From: Pseudomonas monsensis
GTDB taxonomy: Bacteria > Pseudomonadota > Gammaproteobacteria > Pseudomonadales > Pseudomonadaceae
Direction of reading: 5' to 3'
NCBI RefSeq assembly: GCF_014268495.2
Contig: NZ_CP077087.1
Coordinates: forward strand, 3,537,501 to 3,601,500
Length of the DNA stretch: 64,000 nucleotides
Of this stretch, positions 58,619 through 64,000 are shown in pieces. Numbering within the stretch: position 1 is the first letter of the stretch; each line of letters opens with the position of its first letter. The notes under the pieces are model-generated. The model worked only from the letters and a program-made list of their open reading frames with translations. It was not told where the DNA came from and did no database searches. Both the position numbers and the translations under genes were made by a program.

Positions 58619-59512
58619 ATGCTCGGCCAGCTTCACGATATTGATCTGCAGTTGCTGCGCCTGTTTGTCAGCGTGGTCGAGTGCAGCGGATTCAGCGCCG
58701 CCCAAGGTGAATTGGGCCTGAGCCAGTCGAGCATCAGCCAGCAAATGGCCAGGCTGGAAACGCGCCTGGGCTATCGCCTGTGCAGCCGTGGCAAGGCTGG
58801 TTTCAGCGTCACGCCCAAGGGTGAGCAATTGTTGATTGCCATCCGCAGCCTGTTCGAGTCGATCGAAACCTTTCGCCATCAATCCAACGGCGTCGCCGGG
58901 CGGCTGATTGGCGAGGTGCGACTGGGCATTTCCGAGGCGGTCGATCAATCCGTGCTGCAACGCGTGGCTGTGGCGATCCGGCGTTTTCGCGAACGCGACG
59001 AATCGGTGCGCATCGAGCTGATCAGCGCGATGCCCGGTGAGATGGAGCGCCTGTTACTGCAACAACGGCTGGATCTGGCGATCGGTTACTTCTCTCAGGC
59101 ACAGAGCGCTTTCGACTATCGCCAGTTGTTCAGTGAAACCCAGCATTTGTACTGTGCACCGGGGCATCCGTTATTCACCGACGCTTCGCCCGGCGACGAG
59201 GCCTTGGCCGCCTGTGACCGGGTCGATCACCCGTACCGTTTTTTGCGCAGTGACGAGCCGTTTCAGGGCAAGGTCTGTTCGGCGCGCTCGGAACAGGTGG
59301 AAGGCACGCTGGCCTTTATCCTGTCCGGCAAACACGTGGGCTATCTGCCCGAACACTATGCGCGCAGCTGGCAAGACAGAGGCCTGTTGCGGCCGGTACG
59401 TGAAGGAGAGTTGAGTTTTGAGGTGGCGTTTCATCTGGCCCGGCATCGCGCACAGGTGCCGGGGGATGCGCAAAAGGCGTTTGAGGAGGATTTGCTCGCG
59501 GCCTTCTCCTGA
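58619..59512 (+). CDS. LysR-family regulator of the ureohydrolase operon
   Basis: 297 residues from the ATG at 58619, preceded by CCCCGGAGTAATGTG (an adjacent GTG is an alternative). N-terminal LysR HTH (LRLFVSVVECSGFSAAQGELGLSQSSISQQMARLETRLG), effector domain from ~90 (VRLGISEAVDQ). Divergent from the solute-binding protein with 99 bp between starts, including AT-rich sequence with a T-N11-A-like dyad (58570-58592). It most likely controls both genes. Confidence 0.88.
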   Translation: MLGQLHDIDLQLLRLFVSVVECSGFSAAQGELGLSQSSISQQMARLETRLGYRLCSRGKAGFSVTPKGEQLLIAIRSLFESIETFRHQSNGVAGRLIGEVRLGISEAVDQSVLQRVAVAIRRFRERDESVRIELISAMPGEMERLLLQQRLDLAIGYFSQAQSAFDYRQLFSETQHLYCAPGHPLFTDASPGDEALAACDRVDHPYRFLRSDEPFQGKVCSARSEQVEGTLAFILSGKHVGYLPEHYARSWQDRGLLRPVREGELSFEVAFHLARHRAQVPGDAQKAFEEDLLAAFS

Positions 59513-59528
59513 CACACAGCCCCCGTGC

Positions 59529-59636
59529 GGCGCGGGAGCTTGCTTGCGCCGGGCTGCGCAGCGGCCCCTGGTTTTTTTCAGCCATGCACCCATTTACGGT
59601 TGCTGCGCCGCCGAGCGCGAGCACGCTCCCGCGCCA
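59529..59636. repeat. REP-like inverted pair, GCGCGGGAGC type
   Basis: Arms GGCGCGGGAGCTTGCTTGCG (59529-59548) and GCGCGAGCACGCTCCCGCGCC (about 59615-59635). A diverged REP pair between the LysR gene and the permease. Confidence 0.7.
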
Positions 59637-59787
59637 CAATGCGGTGTGTCAGGTTGGGCCGATAAGCACCTCCCCCAATAAAACCTGACCTTTCAGGCAG
59701 TTATTGCTCGTTGCCCTCGCCGACCTCTTCCGGCATCCTGCGCCTCCATTTTCTGACCCGGCCCCGCCTCGCGGCACGCAAACCACC

Positions 59788-61254
59788 ATGACCGCCTCTG
59801 AAAAAACCCCGCGCAACAACGACCTGATCTACGGCCTCAACGATCGCCCGCACCTCACCGCCACTGTGTTCGCCGCGCTGCAACACGTACTGGCCAGCTT
59901 CGTCGGCATCATCACGCCGACCCTGATCATGGGCGGTGCCCTCGGCCTGCACAGCGAAATTCCCTACCTGATCAGCATGGCGCTGTTCGTTTCCGGCCTC
60001 GGCACCTTCGTGCAGGCCAAACGTTTCGGCCCGGTCGGGTCGGGCCTGCTGTGCCTGCAAGGCACCAGTTTCTCTTTTATCAGCGTGATTCTCAGCGCCG
60101 GGTTCATGGTCAAGGCGCGGGGCGGCGGCACCGATGAAATCCTCTCGACGATCTTCGGCGTGTGTTTTTTCGCCGCGTTTATCGAGGTGGTGCTGAGCCA
60201 GTTCATCGGCAAATTGCGCATGCTGATCACCCCGGTGGTCACCGGCACCATCATCACCCTGATGGGCCTGTCTCTGATCAAAGTGGCGATGACCGACATC
60301 GCTGGCGGTTTCGGTGCAGCGGATCTCGGCGCAGCCAGCCATGTGTTCCTCGCGGCACTGGTGCTGGGCACCATCGTCGTGCTGAACCGCGTCGATGTGC
60401 CCTTCCTGCGTCTGGGTGCCATCGTCATTGGCCTGACCCTCGGTTACGTGGTCGCGTGGCTGATGGGCACGGTGGATTTTGCCAGCCTGCCCGAGGTGCC
60501 GCTGGTCAGCGTGCCGGTGCCGTTCAAGTACGGTTTCAACTTCGACTGGGTGGCGTTCGTGCCGGTGGCGGTGATTTTCCTCGTGTCGCCGCTGGAGGCC
60601 GCAGGCGATCTGACGGCCAACTCGATGATCTCGCGGCAACCGGTCAAAGGCCCGCTGTACATCCGCCGGATCAAATCCGGCCTGCTCGCCGACGGCCTGA
60701 ACTCGGCCATGGCGGCCGTGTTCAACAGCATGCCGATGGTGACCTTTGCGCAGAATAACGGGGTGATCCAGCTCACCGGCGTGGCCAGTCGATACGTCGC
60801 GTTTTTCATCGCCGGCCTGCTGGTGCTGCTGGGGCTGTTTCCGATGATTGGCGCGGTGCTGCAACTGATGCCGAAACCGGTGCTCGGCGGCGCCGAGCTG
60901 GTGATGTTCGGCACCGTGGCCGTGGCCGGGATCAAGATCCTCGCCGAGGCGGGCCTGCATCGGCGCAACATGCTGATCGTGGCGATCTCAATCGGTATGG
61001 GCCTGGGCATCGCCGCCGTACCGCAAGTGCTGCGCGAACTGCCACAGGCACTGCGCAACATCTTCGAATCGCCAATCACCGTCGGCGCATTGTGCGCAAT
61101 CGTGCTGAACATCTTTCTGCCAGAAGAATTCATCGAGCTGGAAGAAGACGACTTCGACCCGGAAGCTTCTATTCTTCAGGTCATGGAAAACCCCGATGTT
61201 GCGGCCAAAGGTGAACCTGGCCAACCTGTGGCTGTCGCACAGTTGAACCGCTAA
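59788..61254 (+). CDS. NCS2-family xanthine/uracil permease (XanQ-like)
   Basis: 488 residues from the ATG at 59788 (MTASEKTPRNND); the upstream frame lacks homology. Twelve to fourteen helices. Signature regions of the XanQ branch: LASFVGIITPTLIMGG, LEAAGDLTANSMIS (catalytic-type Glu and Asp) and TFAQNNGVIQLTGVASRYV. It imports a purine or uracil with H+. The soluble C-terminal tail is rich in Glu. A terminator follows. The substrate (xanthine versus urate/uracil) cannot be settled by eye. Confidence 0.88.
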   Translation: MTASEKTPRNNDLIYGLNDRPHLTATVFAALQHVLASFVGIITPTLIMGGALGLHSEIPYLISMALFVSGLGTFVQAKRFGPVGSGLLCLQGTSFSFISVILSAGFMVKARGGGTDEILSTIFGVCFFAAFIEVVLSQFIGKLRMLITPVVTGTIITLMGLSLIKVAMTDIAGGFGAADLGAASHVFLAALVLGTIVVLNRVDVPFLRLGAIVIGLTLGYVVAWLMGTVDFASLPEVPLVSVPVPFKYGFNFDWVAFVPVAVIFLVSPLEAAGDLTANSMISRQPVKGPLYIRRIKSGLLADGLNSAMAAVFNSMPMVTFAQNNGVIQLTGVASRYVAFFIAGLLVLLGLFPMIGAVLQLMPKPVLGGAELVMFGTVAVAGIKILAEAGLHRRNMLIVAISIGMGLGIAAVPQVLRELPQALRNIFESPITVGALCAIVLNIFLPEEFIELEEDDFDPEASILQVMENPDVAAKGEPGQPVAVAQLNR

Positions 61255-61267
61255 ACGCTACGCCTTG

Positions 61268-61305
61268 AAAAAGGGCTGAGCCGGTGACGGTTCAGCCCTT
61301 TTTTG
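61268..61305 (+). terminator. Terminator after permease
   Basis: AAAAAGGGCTGAGCC and GGTTCAGCCCTTTTTT pair with a GGTGAC-like loop and end in a T6 run. Confidence 0.85.
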
Positions 61306-61319
61306 TTGAGAGACCGCTT

Positions 61320-61793
61320 ATGCGCCGCGTCCACGCTGTCATTCTGTCACTGCTCCTGCTGTCCCTCAGTGCCTGCGCGCTGTTTCCCAACCGCGATCCG
61401 GTCAACATCAACGTGGTCGGCCTCGAACCGTTGCCGAGCCAGGATCTGGAAGTGCGCTTCGCGATCAAATTGCGCGTGCAGAACCCCAACGAAACCGCCA
61501 TCGACTACAACGGCATTGCCCTGGATCTGGAGGTCAACGGCCATTCACTGGCGTCGGGGGTCAGTGATCAGAGCGGTTCGATCCCGCGTTTTTCCGAAAC
61601 CATCGTCAGCGTGCCGGTGAGCATTTCCGCGTTCTCGGTGTTGCGCCAGACCCTGGGCCTCAGCCAGACCCAAACCCTCGATAACCTGCCCTACGTGCTG
61701 CACGGCAAACTTGCCGGCGGTTTGTTCGGCACCATGCGTTTCGTCGACAGTGGCAAGCTCAGCCTGCCCAAGGCCAGTGCCGCGACCTGGTAA
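61320..61793 (+). CDS. LEA/WHy-domain lipoprotein
   Basis: 157 residues from the ATG at 61320. A lipoprotein signal (LLLLSLSAC, lipidated Cys at residue 20) precedes a LEA-14/WHy beta-sandwich: LEPLPSQDLEVRFAIKLRVQNPNETAIDYNGIALDLEVNG. Such proteins bind the envelope and help with desiccation or stress. The start lies 15 bp after the terminator T run. GNAT gene follows 52 bp downstream. Confidence 0.85.
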   Translation: MRRVHAVILSLLLLSLSACALFPNRDPVNINVVGLEPLPSQDLEVRFAIKLRVQNPNETAIDYNGIALDLEVNGHSLASGVSDQSGSIPRFSETIVSVPVSISAFSVLRQTLGLSQTQTLDNLPYVLHGKLAGGLFGTMRFVDSGKLSLPKASAATW

Positions 61794-61845
61794 AAATGCG
61801 CTAGCCTGCGCGTTCGTCCAGAACACTCATGGAGGCCGCTGGTTT

Positions 61846-62397
61846 ATGGAAGACACACCGACGCTGTACACCGAACGGCTGATCCTGCGCCCACTGCAAC
61901 TGGAGGACGCCGAAGCCGTGCAACGCCAGTTCCCGCACTGGGAGGTCGTGCGCTATCTGAACGTTGCCGTTCCCTGGCCCTACCCGGAGAATGGTGCGCT
62001 CAGCTATCTGCGTGACATCGCCTTGCCAGCGGTGGCGGCGGGCCAGGAGTGGCACTGGTCGATTCGCCTCCAGCGCGCACCGCAACAGTTGATCGGCGCT
62101 ATCAGCCTGATGGATCAACCAGACAATCATCGTGGCTTCTGGCTGGCGCCGGCGTGGCAAGGTCAGGGTTTGATGACTGAAGCCAGCGTGGCGGTAACCG
62201 ATTACTGGTTCAAAACGCTCAATCGCCCGCTGATGCGCGTGCCGAAAGCCGCGCCGAACCTCGGCTCGCGCAGGCTGTCCGAGCGCGCCGGCATGCGCCT
62301 GATCCGAACCGATGAAGACGATTTTGTCGCCGGCCGCCTGCCTCGGGAAATCTGGGAAATCACCCGCGAGCAATGGCTGCAACAGCGCACCCCCTGA
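61846..62397 (+). CDS. GNAT acetyltransferase, RimJ/RimL-like
   Basis: 183 residues, ATG at 61846 with GGAGGCCGCTGGTTT upstream. The start LYTERLILRPLQLEDAEAVQRQF is typical of RimJ/RimL-type enzymes. The acetyl-CoA loop is WLAPAWQGQGLMTEA, followed by NLGSRRLSERAGMRLI (the N-x-x-S-x-R-x-x-E-x-x-G motif). It probably N-acetylates protein or small amine substrates. The target is unknown. Confidence 0.87.
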   Translation: MEDTPTLYTERLILRPLQLEDAEAVQRQFPHWEVVRYLNVAVPWPYPENGALSYLRDIALPAVAAGQEWHWSIRLQRAPQQLIGAISLMDQPDNHRGFWLAPAWQGQGLMTEASVAVTDYWFKTLNRPLMRVPKAAPNLGSRRLSERAGMRLIRTDEDDFVAGRLPREIWEITREQWLQQRTP

Positions 62398-62418
62398 AGG
62401 TCTGCGGCCATCGGCAAA

Positions 62419-63342
62419 TCATGAGGTGAAGCGCACGCCGGGTTTCGCTCGCTCGTCAACGGACAGTTCGAACACATCCGGTCGGGCGTAATGGCCGACC
62501 ACGTCATAGTCATAGCGGGCGCGAACCAGTTCATCGGTGTCGATTTCGGCGGTCAACAACCCGGCCTCGCCACGCAATGGCCCGGCCAACACATCGCCCA
62601 TTGGCCCGACGATCACGCTGCCGCCGGCAATCAGCGGACGATCCGCCGGCCAGTTCGCAATCTCCACCCCCAGAGCCTGCGGCGACGCCTGCACCTGACA
62701 GGCGCTGACCACAAAACAGCGGCCCTCATGGGCGATATGACGCATGCTGACCTGCCACATCTCCCGCTCATCCACCGTCGGCGCGCACCACACTTCGATG
62801 CCTTTGGCATACATCGCCGTGCGTAGCAGCGGCATCATGTTTTCCCAGCACACCACCGCGCCGAGCTTGCCGACCTGGGTGTCGAGCACCGGCAACGTCG
62901 AGCCGTCGCCCTTGCCCCAGATCAGGCGCTCAGTGCCGGTCGGCATCAGCTTGCGGTGCTTGGCCAGCAGCCCGGCTTGCGGATCGAAATACAGGGCCGT
63001 GCAATGCAACGTACTGCCCGCACGTTCGATAACACCAATGACCAGATGGGCGCCGGTGCGCGCCGACAGACCGGCCAAGGCCTCGGTTTCGGCGCCCGGC
63101 ACATTGATCGCGTTGGCGAAATACCGCGCATAAGCCTCACGGCCTTCCGGCAAGCGATAGCCCAGTTGCGTGCCGAAGCCTTCGCCTTTCGGATAACCGC
63201 CGAGCAACGCTTCGGGCATCACCACCAGGGCTGCGCCGGATTCGATAATCGCGGTTTCCCAGCTCAGGATCTGTTCCAGGGTTTCGCCTTTACCACCGGG
63301 CAAGGCGCCGATCTGCAAGGCAGCAACAATTGATTTGGGCAT
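62419..63342 (-). CDS. Nitrilase (C-N hydrolase superfamily)
   Basis: 307 residues. Catalytic triad E44 (MPEALLGGYPKG), K131 (KHRKLMPTGTERLIWG) and C165 (VVCWENMMPL), with the second glutamate region WCAPTVDE. The CWENMMP form is the true nitrilase type rather than amidase. It should convert a nitrile to acid and ammonia. It is divergent from the LysR gene that follows, which may regulate it. Full length. Confidence 0.9.
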   Translation of the reverse strand: MPKSIVAALQIGALPGGKGETLEQILSWETAIIESGAALVVMPEALLGGYPKGEGFGTQLGYRLPEGREAYARYFANAINVPGAETEALAGLSARTGAHLVIGVIERAGSTLHCTALYFDPQAGLLAKHRKLMPTGTERLIWGKGDGSTLPVLDTQVGKLGAVVCWENMMPLLRTAMYAKGIEVWCAPTVDEREMWQVSMRHIAHEGRCFVVSACQVQASPQALGVEIANWPADRPLIAGGSVIVGPMGDVLAGPLRGEAGLLTAEIDTDELVRARYDYDVVGHYARPDVFELSVDERAKPGVRFTS

Positions 63343-63426
63343 CGCGGTAACTCCATCAGGTTCAGAGGTTGCTGATTGTCCGGCGCCACGCGATCATGAA
63401 TAAAGCCCCGTTCACTGCTGAATGAT

Positions 63427-64000
63427 ATGAGCCAAATGAATATCGCTGCCGTCGACCTCAATCTGCTGAAAGTCTTCGAAGCCCTGCATGAAGAATCCAG
63501 TGCCAGCCGCGCGGCGCTGCGGCTGGGCGTCACCCAATCGGCCGTCAGCGCGGCATTGCGCCGCTTGCGTGAAGTCTATGGCGATCAATTGTTCGTGCGC
63601 ACCGGGCGCGGACTGGCGCCGACGCTCAAGGCCGATCAGTTGAAACCGGTGGTCAGCGAAGCACTGAACAAGTGTCGGCAGAGCCTGGCCATGATCGACC
63701 CGACCACCGAGCACTACGAGGGCCGCTCAGTGACGATCGGCCTGTCAGATGATTTCGAAATTGCCTACGGCCGGCGCCTGATCGAGGAAATCGCCCACAG
63801 TGCGCCGAAACTGCGGCTGATTTTCCGTCAGACCCACAGTCAGATCGTCGCCCGGGCGCTGATGGAGCGCCATTTTGATCTGGCGATCACCGCTGGCGGC
63901 TTTGCCGAACGTCTGCTCAGCCGTCAGGTATTGGGTGAAGGCGGTTATGCCTGTCTGGTCGATCCTGCGAGTCTGGTGCCCGGCCAGCCGCAAATGGACC
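63427..64000 (+). CDS. LysR-family regulator (3' end beyond window)
   Basis: Open from the ATG at 63427 to the window end (191 codons, no stop). N-terminal LysR HTH (LNLLKVFEALHEESSASRAALRLGVTQSAVSAALRRLREVYGDQLFV), then the start of the effector domain (VTIGLSDDFEIAYGRRLIEEI). Another ATG at 63436 is possible. Divergent from the nitrilase with 84 bp between starts, the usual LysR-target layout, so it is the probable nitrilase regulator. Confidence 0.88.
   Translation, partial: MSQMNIAAVDLNLLKVFEALHEESSASRAALRLGVTQSAVSAALRRLREVYGDQLFVRTGRGLAPTLKADQLKPVVSEALNKCRQSLAMIDPTTEHYEGRSVTIGLSDDFEIAYGRRLIEEIAHSAPKLRLIFRQTHSQIVARALMERHFDLAITAGGFAERLLSRQVLGEGGYACLVDPASLVPGQPQMD

Noticed and set aside
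59701..60960. A 419-codon minus-strand frame opposite the NCS2 permease
   Set aside because: Low-complexity His/Gly/Asp/Arg translation typical of the antisense of a membrane protein gene.
1..64000. tRNA, rRNA, riboswitch or prophage genes
   Set aside because: No cloverleaf-like sequences, rRNA motifs, known riboswitch cores or phage structural genes were recognised by eye; a covariance-model search would be needed to exclude them.

Overview
The window reads as chromosomal DNA of a fluorescent-group Pseudomonas. The evidence is GC-rich protein-coding sequence with a strong codon bias, many Pseudomonas-type REP/palindromic elements at gene ends, and gene content typical of that group: a complete Fap functional-amyloid operon, an efeUOB iron-uptake operon, SfnG dimethylsulfone monooxygenase, a zwf/gnd pair with the short YqeC/GntZ-type 6-phosphogluconate dehydrogenase, LpxO, NhaB and CptA. 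No rRNA, tRNA, CRISPR array or prophage was recognised.

Layout. 0-3.8 kb: a fatty/branched acyl-CoA degradation operon (SDR, acyl-CoA synthetase, start of the next gene) with an AraC regulator. 4.0-8.2 kb: a Fur-box-preceded efeU-efeO-efeB operon followed by a second M75 (imelysin) protein. 8.4-15 kb: PLD-type phosphatidylserine synthase, TetR plus a DUF1348 protein, sfnG, a TSUP permease, nudC and a dienoyl-CoA isomerase. 15.3-17.2 kb: an intact-looking IS3-family insertion sequence with a likely programmed frameshift, sitting inside a G+C-rich intergenic repeat. 17.2-21 kb: a CorA-like transporter, a RLAN-RimK ATP-grasp ligase and a divergent GNAT-C39 peptidase fusion, probably one modification system. 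21-35.9 kb: PQQ-type sugar dehydrogenase, Ku, LpxO, an ABC-F ATPase, an MFS exporter, a hydrolase, AzoR, LysR-YjbR, uppP-DUF1294, a Cache chemoreceptor and a pnuC/ribosylnicotinamide kinase pair.

35.9-42.7 kb is the most structured part: fapABCDEF preceded by a GG-N10-GC sigma54 promoter candidate and a cluster of TGAAACA dyads, and followed on the opposite strand by a sigma54 enhancer-binding protein that lacks a normal phospho-receiver. I infer that this protein activates the amyloid operon. A hairpin between fapC and fapD probably sets high FapC versus low FapD-F expression.

43-64 kb: small hypothetical proteins, a delta-60-repeat protein, nhaB, a gnd-zwf-HAD operon joined by 4-bp overlaps, phosphoethanolamine transferase cptA, GNAT/DinB/ZapE/SnoaL/YafY genes, an agmatinase-type ureohydrolase with an orphan polyamine-binding protein and a divergent LysR, a xanthine/uracil permease, a LEA-type lipoprotein, a GNAT, a nitrilase, and a LysR gene cut by the window end.

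All functions are from sequence recognition by eye. No database search, promoter scoring or folding program was run.
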